This document shows, in pieces, positions 1 to 11,137 of a DNA stretch of 64,000 nucleotides. The first letter of the stretch is position 1; every line of letters begins with the position of its first letter. A model generated the notes under the pieces. That model was given only the letters and a program-made list of their open reading frames with translations, did not search any database and had not been told where the DNA came from. Source of the stretch: Chaenocephalus aceratus (lineage: Eukaryota > Chordata > Actinopteri > Perciformes > Channichthyidae); assembly GCA_023974075.1 (NCBI GenBank), contig CM043797.1:14122178-14186177 (forward strand), written 5' to 3'. The position numbers and the translations under genes are program-made.

Positions 1-737
1 AGGTGAGGTAAAGGACTCTCTGAGTGTTTAGATAGTTAACTTAGTCTAAGTTATCTCTGTGGGTCTCAAACGGTTTGGTCACCATTTATGTAAACACATA
101 TTTCCATTTGAGGGGGGAGTGATTAGTAAAATATGCATGAATAATAAAAAAAAAAATGTTAACTAGGTGAAAAAAGGTAAGATAAACTATTGAAACTAGT
201 CTTTGCTGCTGCCTCAAAGAGGAGCAGGGGGAGAGGAGGGAGACAGGAGAGGCTGGTTCAGGAGGACAGACACACTCACAACTATAAATGAACCAAAAAC
301 AAATAAATAAACAAGTTTCAATGTTTTTTCATATTTGATATGGGATGTTATTGGTTATGGCCATGTTCTTATGATTTTATGATTATTTAAATGTACAGTT
401 ATGTTTCATATGGGTGTAGTCTCTTTATTTCCCCCTCAAAATGCACCAGATTGATGCATTTAAGTCCAACATTTAAACCGGACCCCCCTATAGGATTTGA
501 GGTCCACCCCCACTTAAAATATGTTCACATAGGTTCCTAAATAGATTTGAACATTTTTTTAAATAGTAACCCATGTCAATATGTTTATTTTTGGGTAGTA
601 GATTTAGAGGGCTATCACTACGGGCAGCAACGCTGTAAATATTGACAAATAAATCCAGCAAAATGGCACAAAAAACTGGTAGTGGCCCGGCTGGGTGTAT
701 AATTCCCGGCCTGACCTATTGTCCCAGTCCGGCCCTG
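1..737. mobile_element. hAT-like DNA transposon, right-end fragment
   Basis: The sequence ending at 737 reads cagtccggccctg, a terminus close to the CAGGGCCGGA ends of many fish hAT elements and to the proven ends of the hAT at 13957-17364. Just inside is a GC-rich subterminal stretch (gcccggctgggtg and cccggcctgacc). No matching left terminus or 8-bp duplication of ctcaagct is found inside the window, so the element either starts before base 1 or is truncated. The start coordinate is therefore only the window edge. No transposase sequence is recognisable. Confidence 0.4.
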
Positions 738-2534
738 CTCAAGCTAGTGTTATGCGGAAGAATGCAACTTTTAATGAAGAGAGAAAGAGATGCTTGGCAG
801 AAATTCTAAAGGAAATGGTGAGGCTGGATGGTGCCATCCAGCTGCTGGCATCCAGTGGCGGTGCAGTATTTATCAGGGCCATTTAAATTAACAAAATTAA
901 ATTCACAAAAGTGACAATGAGGGTCATTGTAACACTATTACCAAAGCAAAGGTGAGGCGTCATATGTGTGTGTCCTTGTGGATTTTAGTCATAGTTTCAA
1001 TTGAGTTATTGGAATTTTAGTAGTCGCCCATTTTTCAAGACTATACGTCATAAAGACTTTGAATCTGGTTCAAGCAGCATTCTTGCCTGTTGTACATTCA
1101 CTCGCCTTACCATCTGTCTTCCCCTCTACAGGGAATATTTGTGCAGAATTAACGTTGGAGCTGGATGCCATGTAATCATTCATTATACTACTAACTGTCC
1201 TTCTACTTGCTAAAATTGATGCTCATTTTCCTGTTGACTGAACCGTCTCACAAAAACTGAAGGAAGAGACAGTAATTAAATTCATGGCTGGTGTTTCGCA
1301 ATGCCAAATTAGCTGTTAGCTATTCTCCTGTCAACAACAGTTTCATTCATGGCATGGTGTTTACTATATATCCTATACTATGAAACAGTGAGGTCCAACT
1401 TTTTCTCCCTGGATTCTTTCAAAAGGTCCTGATAATGAAAACATCTAATTGAAGATTTTTAAATAAAGGAATCTATAATAATCTTCTTGAAATCACGGCT
1501 ACACAATGGCTTTTTATTCAAATGTTCCTCATGAAGCTGTCTCGAGAACCATTCAAACAACTTAGCCATCTACGCTGCAATTCCTAAGCAATATGTCCGC
1601 AGAATGTTAAGTCAAACAAATTAACGGTTGCTATGAAACTTACTTATGAATATTTCTCGTAGATGTTTGGTCTCACTGTTTTCTGTTTCTTAATGTGGCA
1701 ACGGGGAGCTGAGCACAGCATGCCGTTTGGTAGTATAACAAACTGTTATTAGGGGTCCACTACTAACAAATATGTCCCATAGATCTCGAGAGCGCTCACA
1801 CAACACCGCACGTCCTTGGGTCCTCAGCAGCACACATACCAATTGTGAAATGGATTGAAATAAAGTGTGTCTCGAAGAACAAGGACACACAGACTCCATT
1901 TTAGTTTAGTACGTTTTTTGATTTCCTCAGCAGGCAACCTGATCACACAGAGAAGTACAGTTTTGTATTTCAACTGTAAGCCGTGTAATATGGTAATTGT
2001 GAGGGTACGAATAACAAGCCTTGTTTCCTTGATTTCCTACCGACTTGCAATAAGACCAACCAAAGAAATACCAACAGATATTCCATTTGTTACAATAACA
2101 CTTGACAGATCTACTTCACACAAGGGCCTCCTATCGCGAAATGTGCTAAGTACTGATTAATATGAAATAAATACATCTTGGGGCTGAAGTGGAGGACGAT
2201 GAAGCCTGATCACAGGAGCCTGAATGTCAGTTTTGCCAGAATTGTTTCATTTTCAAGTTCTTAATGACTCGCTGTTTAAACTCAATAGCTTCCAACATAG
2301 GACGCAGACCCAAAAGCAGCACTTTTCTCTTGTCTGCCACAAAATCATGTTCATCACAAATGTAAGCCTTTGCCCCCAGCAGGTTATGTTACATAATATT
2401 GCTTTTCTTCTCGATAGCAGTGTGGTAATTTAATACGGAGCAGGACAACATGAAAACCTGGGTTCAATGCAATAGCACCAGCTCATTCTCACCAACATCT
2501 CTATACATCGTCAGGGAGACGGGTTGCACAGTAC
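1..2534 (-). other. tenm4: tenm4 intron, incomplete (downstream of exon 2535-2778)
   Basis: This is the 5' part, in transcript sense, of the intron that follows the coding exon at 2535-2778; its acceptor is off the left edge. The donor on the minus strand reads gtactgtg just below position 2535. The only structure I can name is a hAT-like right terminus ending at 737. From 738 to 2534 I see only AT-rich sequence with short chance ORFs and no supported exon. Confidence 0.75.
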
Positions 2535-2778
2535 CTGGTTTCCAAGGGGATGTTGCTGTTGAGTAGCCAGTTGTCCTGTGTGCAGTCTTGCCCACTGGCC
2601 GGACCCTCAGGAGGGGCAGAGCTGTCTGTCGGAGCGGGACTTGGGTTACTCCGCGGTGTGTAGTTGCCCCTGTTCAAGGAGTTAATGGAGGCCGCATGGT
2701 GCTGATGATTGGGTGAGTGGGAGTGAGAGAGCGGGAGAGGGGGCGTCCGCAGCCGGGAATGGTTTTGAAAGGCTCCGT
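2535..2778 (-). CDS. tenm4: Teneurin-4 coding exon, proline-rich part of the cytoplasmic domain
   Basis: This is a 244-nt exon on the minus strand, entered in phase 1 and left in phase 2. The acceptor is a pyrimidine tract ending in gcctccag at 2779-2786, and the donor is ccag|gtactg. It encodes about 81 residues. These include a proline-rich SH3-ligand-like stretch ([11 protein letters not shown]), then [20 protein letters not shown] and [13 protein letters not shown]. These blocks are conserved in teneurins, and the NPSPAPTD and LNRGN context fits teneurin-4 better than paralogues 1-3. Teneurins are type II transmembrane synaptic adhesion proteins that pair with latrophilins and each other. 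The proline-rich cytoplasmic segments are known to bind SH3 adaptors of the CAP/ponsin type. The next exon, leading to the transmembrane helix, lies off the left edge. Paralogue assignment rests on remembered family sequence. Confidence 0.93.
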
Positions 2779-5700
2779 CTGGAGGCAAAAACGAAAGAAA
2801 AGAAGAGAACACTTTAGAGAAAAAGAAAAATACAGAGCTTCAAAACTACTGCAGATCCACTGAGGATGCATTTTCTAATTTCTATTTTGAAAGTGTGTGA
2901 GTGAGTGTGCTAGCAGAGTAAGAAGAGCCTCATGGAGTTATTTTAACTACCTAAGCTGCGACGTTATGACTGATGAATGATGAGCTCGTTTCACCCGAAG
3001 ATACATTAACACCTTAAGATTTATTTCAATGATGAGCTGCTGCGGCGCCCTTACGTGAACCACCCTTAAAAAAAGTCTGTCTTCTGTTCATTATTTAATC
3101 CAACTGGTCTCTATCAGAGAGTGCTTCCTTGCTGCCACAGAGACCTGTGATAGTTTGTTCCGACCAGACAGCGGATCCTGTGTAAACACACAAGCTGGAC
3201 AATTGTTAAAACTGACCAATAGTTACTTATCAGAGGAAGGGTGTTTGAGACAGGACTGGTCTTCTTTAAATAAACACACAGTAACATCATTACTTGTTTT
3301 ATAAAAAGGTTGCCATTATTAGATGCAGGTCAATGATTTTGGTAGCAGAGCTTTTAGCAGCTCAAAATAAAGAAATGATGGGAATTTGAAAACATTAGAA
3401 ATAGAGACTATAGTACAGATTGTACCCAGTGGTCCTGAATGCACTACTCTGTCAACAAGATAGAAGACCAATGTCCTTGTGTATCCATTTATTTCCACAT
3501 CTGTTAAGCCATTCATCAATCAATGAACGGCCGGCTATACACCGAGTGAAAGAGTGGCTTTTCTAAGGCAGAAAGCCTCCCTTATTTCACAGATATCCAC
3601 AACACTAAATTGCCAATTTACAGCAGAGAGAGTGGAATAGAGACACACCGATGGCTTATTGTGTATAATCAGATCCTTTATTAAAGCAATAGTGAGAAAA
3701 AGCTTTGTGTCACATCAGATTTTCAGCAATGTGTCACTCAAGATAGATGGATGAACAAACTGTTGAGGTACAAAACTGTCTCTGCTGAGAACAAAGTAGC
3801 ATTACGCCTTAGTGCAAGAGGCATTTTAGGAACATGGAAAGAGAGCCTATTGTGTTCTTAGGTAATGTGCTAACGAATGGCTCGGCGGGCAAGAACAAGA
3901 CACAAATGTATCATGTTGCATTTAAGTGTCTAGCATATGCCAACATCTCTGCCTTGAAGGCATGTGCTTCACAGGAAGTCTGCCGGTTCCACACCTTGTA
4001 GTGTTTTGGCACAGTTTTATTTTTGTTTCATTAGCCCTTCACAACAAAGTCTTCACCTTCACAACCTACTTTAACTCTGCCTCGTTGCCATACACTTGTT
4101 CTATAGGAGGAACCTGACAGAAACTGAGTGTGACATCATGAATCTGCCGCGCTGATGGATGGCTCCATACTGTGCGCACTTTTGCACAATGGTGCCCTCG
4201 TAATTAGCCGAGCCGCCGAGAGAGAGGCGCTCCGCGGTCCCGATGAACAATAGACTGGTATGAGGTGGATCCACACAGTTGTTGATGACCTCCCTCCTGC
4301 GCAGTAATGTAGCTGATCTCTAAAGCCATTAATAAGGTTATGCTAATTCGATACAGGGACAGCACAGACGTTTGCAGAGAAATATATCACGAGGACAAAT
4401 GCTTTGCTGCTCTGGAATGCATTTACTGCTCGGTAAACAAATACTTTACTTCCCATGAGGATCAAGCAAAAATGCGGTACCGAGTGAACATTTGCAATAT
4501 GTATTTTAAGGCTAAGCTAAGACATCAAAATAGATCACAAAAATAAAGTACTATTTACTGCACGTGTATGTGGGCTCTTAATATACTTAATTAACTCTTC
4601 TATTGTCTAATGTTTGGTGATTTGAGCAGGTCTAAACAATTTGTGCAATAGTCAGATATAACAATGTCATTTGAGCAATAATACAATAATTAGTATTAAT
4701 TCATTTTAAATTAAACTGGATAAAAAAAGCAAGATATTTGACTTGAAAATGTATGGAAATTCATATTTTAGACTCCTCTGTTGTTATTTTAACATATAAG
4801 TGCTATACAGGTTTGCTCAGTTGTAACAACATGTTCCCAAATATCAATTTACAATCTAATCCATTTCAGGTTTCAAAGCGGATTAAGGATCAAGTCAAGT
4901 TTTGTTTCTATCATCTGCTGGAATATTTACTTTAAGCTAGAGATATTTTATTATTTGGAACAGAGAAACAGATAAATTGTTACGTAATACTTTCCCCATT
5001 AACTATTATAAAGCATTTAAGAGAAGTCTGTATATCTAGTTCCCTCCAAATACTATTAAGTCTACACAAAAGTGTTACTATTGTAAACTCGCCTATTTGC
5101 ATAACAGTCTTGGCATTTCAATGCATTGTAGAACATGTTGTACAGAACTAGACAAGCAATGCATCATGATTTAAATTAACTACCTGACTGCAGGCATGTT
5201 TTCCCCTTGCCCGACCAATGACCCTTCAACAAGCAGGTAAGTAGTCACTGTTATTCTTGTGGAGATAAACAGAAAGACGAGAAGCAAGACGACCCCCGCA
5301 GATGTGGTGATTCAGCAACAATTACTCACTACTATCAAAAGGACAGAAAAAATAAATGGCTTTCTATTGACCGGCTTTGCACAACGAAAAGGAGATTCAT
5401 TTGTTATCAGAGAGACAGAGAAGGAGGACTTTCTAACAATGGCTAAACTTTCAGATGGTATTCAGAACTGAAGCCACAAGATATCCATTCAGTCGGGGAC
5501 TGTGGGTTTTCATTTTTCTTCCTAACAGATGTAAGCGCTGGTTAAAGCCTCCTGACGCCATTCTAGACTTTAGGTAATGAAAGGAAATCCACTTCATTAG
5601 CTGGGACCTCAACCCCTACCATGCGAGATAACATGTGTCTGACTTATTTTAAGATGTATAATTGTGGGGAGACAACTGACCAACTTGGGAGGTATACAAT

Positions 5701-8700
5701 ATCTGCACTATAAAATAAAGTCTAAAATACATTTCAATTTTAAATCTTTTCAATCTGAGATTTAAAGAAGAATTTGTTATCAAATTTGCATGGAAATAAA
5801 TACTGAGTGTGTTCACTATTACCTCATGATGAATTACTCAATGTAAAAGATCTAGCAGATGAATGTCATGATAGTGGGTATTTAAGAATAAACATTGACA
5901 AATATCTTATATTATTAAAATGACAACTTTAGAGGATTCTAAAGGTGTGGTAGATGTGCTACCTGCGTGCTCCCTATACAGTTCAGTGATTATTACATTT
6001 ATTAATGATATGCAAATTGCAGCGTGGATTCTCAGAGACTTGTAATGAAAGCTGATGAAATCAAGAAAAGAGATAATTGAAGATGCCATTATCTAAAAGA
6101 GAAGCATCATTCATTGGTATCTACATGTGAATAACATTTCACTGACATCATCTTTGCCCCATTTGATAACACTGGATTCAGACAGAATTTTCCACTGAGA
6201 GGTGTCCAGGGAAAAGGTCTATTTCTGTACAAGGACAGTGGATTAAATCCACAGCACCGATGGTCACACCTGATGAAATAAAGTTATATGACATGCCGCG
6301 GACACCCGGTCAAAGCACTGAGGTGTGAACCATTCGATACAGAATTAATCAAAAGCTATCCCTGCCCAGATAAATCATTACATCTTGCGTACTGCCACAT
6401 CCCCTATGGCTAATCATAGGAGCAACATTTCCAGTTGAGTAGCATTTGTCTATAAAAAAAACTAATAGAATTTGTCATGAAGGCAGTGAAGCCTCACTCT
6501 CTCTCAGCTCCCTGAAGCTGGTTCTCTCTGCCGGACCTGCTGCACCATTAGAGAAGGTCTGAAGGGAAGAGCCATGCGGGAATACTAGCTGTCTTTCCCG
6601 GACTCATTTGAGAGGTAACAGGTATCACAAACAACACATGGCGAGCTGTACGCTCAGCTCCTGACTGGCTCTCATGGTAATAAGGGGAAAAAACCTTCTG
6701 GAATCACAATATAAGCTCCCCTTCATTAAGAGAAGAAGAACAACCTGCTGTTGCAAATAACATCCCGTCACCAGCCTTCACTGAGGACACCAAATGAGGT
6801 ACAGTCTGAAACTAGACAAAACTACTTTTATACGAGATATCTAATGCATATGTTAAGACAAATGGTATTGCAAAACTGAATTCAAACATACAAATATAAA
6901 ATGGCAGAATGAAAGTGTTCTTTTTATAAAAAACAATTTAAAAAAGACATCTGGGGTTTACCAATGATTGGAACCTCATCCATTAGGACTAGTCCTGGCT
7001 CCTCTCTCCCTTTCTGAGATCAAATGGATTTTCTGTCATTCTTTGAGCTGTCTTAGCAAGAACAAGACAAGTGGTTATGTGTGCTCTGCTCTGTGTGTCA
7101 CTCCGCTGCATATCCATCAAGCGGTTGAAGATTTTGTTAGAGGGCACAGATGGTCTGCAATTATCAAGGAATGAAAGTAATGCATCTCAATTTATGTCAA
7201 TGAAAAGAAGATATGTAGGTATGCCACATGCATTACCCATGGTCTCTGTGCACTGACGAACAGCAAGTGGAATGGATCTGGACAAATTGTCTGTTGGCTC
7301 CAGTTCATTGATAACTCCACATCAGAATCAAGAGGAACCGATCCTTTCTGACATGTCAACCCAAACACCAACTATTCAGAGAAAAAAAAACAGGGGCAAG
7401 CCATGTGCTAATCATTCAATTAGTATTCAGCCGCCAATAGTTCAGTCCACATGGTGTCTAGTGGTGGATGAATTACTTTGTGGAGTGACCTCTTTTAACC
7501 ACGTTTCGCCCGTCCTTGCAGACACGGGGGGATGATTAAGCAGTTCAAATTAAGACTTATTTAAATCCACACACAACCACGTCCCCGAGGCTCCTAGCAT
7601 TCCTGCTTGGTCAGCTGTGAGGTGGTGGTGTGCGGGCCCTTTCACCAGGGACTCCGGCCGCACTGAAAGCCAACACTGGCCGACCCCATGCTGTTTTGCA
7701 TTAAGAAATGCTAATGCCGGGAGGTTGCAGGGTCTCAGATCTTGCGTCTCAGCATGGCAGCGGGCTCCCACTGGCAGTCTCCCCAGGACCATGCCCCTCA
7801 GAGAAAGCCCAGGGCCACGGAGAAACACATGCAACACAAAAGGACTGCAGGCTTTAGCGAGCAGCTTCGTCAGCCTTACAGGAACTCTGGCTCAGTGTCC
7901 GTCCAAATGAAAACAAGATCCGGAAAAATAGAAATAAAATGCTCCAGCCTTGGAGGCTATTAACTGTGAATAAGATATTGTGCTGAGAACATTCACTTGT
8001 TCAAAATCCAGCATAACATTTCAAGTCTTGTACGTAGGCTCGGATATGACCTTGAGCAAATGCAATCTGAAGTGATAGAAAGCCACCTGTTTTCCAGTGC
8101 AACACATCCATTGTGAGCCAATTATTTTAAGGATACATGGTTGTTTACCGGCGGTAAAAAAGTCAATTTGTCCTGCACCGTGTCAACTGTGAATTTGAAT
8201 ATTTCTTCAATAACTGACCTGTATGTCAAAGAGATCTGATATGATACTCCACTCTTCTTTGTTCTACAATGATGGCTTTTAAATTTCCTTTTTTGACTCA
8301 TGTAATTCTCACCGAAAACCTGAGCTGCATACTTCATTCCAGATAAGACTGCATTTGGCAACATTACCTCTTTCAATTCCAACCTCTAAATAAAAAAGGA
8401 AACATTTGAATTCCTTTTCTAGAAATGTGATGAGACAACTCAGGAAATGTGTGATCTTTGGTTTAATCCCATTGGCTATGCGGTTAGCCCGGTTCTGTAT
8501 TCCAAATCTACAAGACAACCTACCTGGCCACTCTAATGTTGTCACCTTGAGAACATGAGGTTCATGCGGCTGAAGGGAACAGTCTCACTACACTTTTAAC
8601 ACGAGTACCATTTCCTGAAATGATGAAAGCAGCCTGAGTTGAGGAATTAGGTCTTATATTATTATTTGCCTCAAAAGCAGTGGGACTGGAAATATTTAGA

Positions 8701-10790
8701 GCCATTGTAAATCACTCCTTTGAAAAGAAAAGAACAAATACTAAAAAAATACAAGACAATATATAATATAAATCAGGATTAACCATGCAACAAGCATTTT
8801 TTTTAAGGAATTAACTGCATTTGTCACTTTTCCATTACGTTTGAGCTGGAGTTTCAAAGAACAGCAAATTGGAGCACATTGTGTTGCTCACTGGAGTGGA
8901 AGAGTCAAATACATTTTAAGCAAAAACGCAAAATAAGCAGATTTCAATGAACAAAATCTGCAAGCTTATAAAGTATTTGGATGTGATGTGGAAAATGTGC
9001 AAGAAGGCAAAGAGCAAGCTTACATGGCTCATTAGGTGGTTTAAGTGAACAAACAGTTGAGGGTCTTATGTCCTCTTTCTGATAGTAATTGGCTCCTTAC
9101 TGTCAGATGTGCTCTTTAATTACATGATGAAGAATGCAGGAACCTCAACTTAAAACATATTTTGCACAATTAACTACTTATTTTAGTAGTTCTGTCTATT
9201 ATTTTAGACACAACTACAACATGGTGAAAGGTCTGTGCAGTTTACAAGAGATGTAAAGACGTTGCACCCACGAGCAGAAACATGCTATACTATAAAGGAA
9301 TCTTAAAGCCTGTGCATGACTAAGGTGAAAACTACTGCAGAGTCCTCTCCTACTGCTTTCTGACCGCCTGAGGCTAACCTATGCAAATCAGTGTCATTGT
9401 TGTGAGACAAATCTGCTGTGGTAAAGGCCATTCCCTCCACCCATGTCCCCAAAGCACAGTCATGTGTCTGCTGGTGCCCGGCGTGTTGCTCCTGTGGAAT
9501 TAGGGGGAGATTTGCGACGGGATTAATAACTCATTTTCCAGGTTTTGTGAACAGGCAGCAGGGGCACTGTTTGATGTAATTCAACCCTTTGGGTAGTTCA
9601 ATTTGAAGCTTGATCAATTATTTAGACCATTTTATTTTGTTTTTTGTTGGCTGTGCCGTTGGGAGAAGCAAGCTTTAGCATTCAAATATCAAGAAATACC
9701 CTATTCAACATGCAAATTGATGACTTATGGGAAATATGTGGCATACATTGCTGAGTTTGAATGACAACATTTGGTATTTTCATGTAGATGGATCATAAAC
9801 AGGAATATATAACTTGAAACACATCCGAGTGTGAAAAAACACTTGTGTTATGCCCATGAACTTTGCATGTGCCATGCAGTGAGTATTTGTGGTGTTATAA
9901 ACAAAGTATGTAAGTGTGCTTAAAGGTCTTCAAAGCCAGTGATGATACCACAGGATGTTTATGAATATATAGCAACAGGTTAGACAGCAACAAACACACA
10001 TTTACCCATAGAGCAACCAAACGAGTGGCGATAGCTACATTCAACATAACATCTTCACAATAAATAAATGTATAAGTATGTTATCTGATAAAGAGCATAC
10101 TTTAACTGCTAACTTAGTGGGTTTTTTCTCAACTGTCGACAGCATGTTTGCAGTGTGAGCGTCAGTCTGAATGAGTGTGTCCACTCCAGCAGGAAACACT
10201 GATTGTTATAGAAAGCAATAAGAAGCTGACATTAATTAATGAGAAACCACGTCGTTTCAAAACTAATGAATCTCAGGAGAACATTGTTAAATGACAACAT
10301 AACAATGACAGAATTGTTTTTATTTTTAATATGTGTGATATATACTTGTGATATATGTTAATAAAGCAGGGGCTTGCATCTGGTATAAAGTGTTTCTTTC
10401 TTGCTAACTTCCTATCTGAGTTGCGGAGGATGCACGTAGGCAGTTGCTTCTGAAAATTCTATAGAGGGATGATAGATGGTTACTCCCACCAGCACACTTT
10501 GAAACTGCAGAGAAATATCAGTGACAAATATCTCCTACTGATCCAACATCGTCCATCTCTTTGAGCAAGGCTCTGAACTTTGAAGACCTCGCTTCAGAGA
10601 GTTCTGTGCATTTCCTGAGGCTACATATCGACTCAAAAGTTTCAACTCTCTCTCATGTTTCTCAGAAAAAGAAAGAAAAAATGGGACATATTTTTGCCCA
10701 TAGCCATCTGCATAACCTACAACACAACATGTCCGGGAGCAGGGGAAGGCTAACCTCCAGAAAGCAACAGTAGTTTGAAAAGCAACTCAC
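2779..10790 (-). other. tenm4: tenm4 intron, about 8.0 kb
   Basis: This intron lies between the putative cassette exon at 10791-11006 and the exon at 2535-2778. Its donor is gtgagttg and its acceptor gcctccag on the minus strand. It is AT-rich, with scattered GC-richer patches such as 7560-7840 and 9360-9560. I find no transposase, RNA gene or supported exon. The open frames here (for example 7272-7963) have no splice signals or recognisable protein similarity. It is unusually poor in recognisable transposons compared with the next intron. Confidence 0.7.
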
Positions 10791-11006
10791 CATCAGCAGT
10801 TGCAGGAGCATACAGGTTCCCTGAGCCAGTTTTAACTAAGAATGAATTGGGGCCAAACTCATCCTCAGAGTCAGAGTCCTGGGCTGGCTGAGCCGCACAG
10901 TTACCTAGCAACCCTCTCTGGCTCTCATTGGCTGCAATGGAAGGGGGAGGGTATGGGAGCTGCTCAACAGGGGAGGAGGAGGCGGATGAACAATGCAGCG
11001 GAGGAC
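10791..11006 (-). CDS. tenm4: Teneurin-4 coding exon, likely alternative (cassette) cytoplasmic exon
   Basis: This exon is 216 nt, exactly 72 codons, and symmetric (phase 1 in, phase 1 out), so it can be skipped without shifting the frame. The acceptor on the minus strand is tttgtggtccacag and the donor is gatg|gtgagttg. The peptide starts [13 protein letters not shown], has a PYPPPS proline run, then an acidic serine block ([20 protein letters not shown]) and ends before ATADG. The DEEF-like/PNSxL block corresponds to an intracellular segment of other teneurins (teneurin-2 has a similar one). The teneurin-4 form I remember joins the flanking exons directly, so this exon is probably optional. 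Acidic DSDSEDE next to serines suggests casein-kinase-2-type sites (inference). A (GT)25 tract in the sense strand lies 79 nt before its acceptor. Confidence 0.9.
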
Positions 11007-11083
11007 CTGTGGACCACAAACAGAGACAACACATGGGGGGGGAATGAAACACACCCAAACACAGGCAACATCACATAAGAGGC

Positions 11084-11084
<1 letters not shown>

Positions 11085-11134
<50 letters not shown>
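11085..11134. repeat. (AC)25 microsatellite (GT on the tenm4 sense strand)
   Basis: This is an uninterrupted 50-bp AC tract on the plus strand. On the transcribed (minus) strand it is a GU repeat, 79-128 nt upstream of the acceptor of the exon at 10791-11006. A pyrimidine-rich run lies between it and the acceptor. Such GU tracts bind splicing factors (TDP-43, CELF family) in other genes. Confidence 0.97.

Positions 11135-11137
<3 letters not shown>

Noticed and set aside
7272..7963. Cluster of overlapping ORFs in a GC-richer patch (7272-7535, 7550-7837, 7617-7963)
   Set aside because: There are no splice signals in the right places and no recognisable motifs, and frames are open on both strands, as expected by chance at this base composition.
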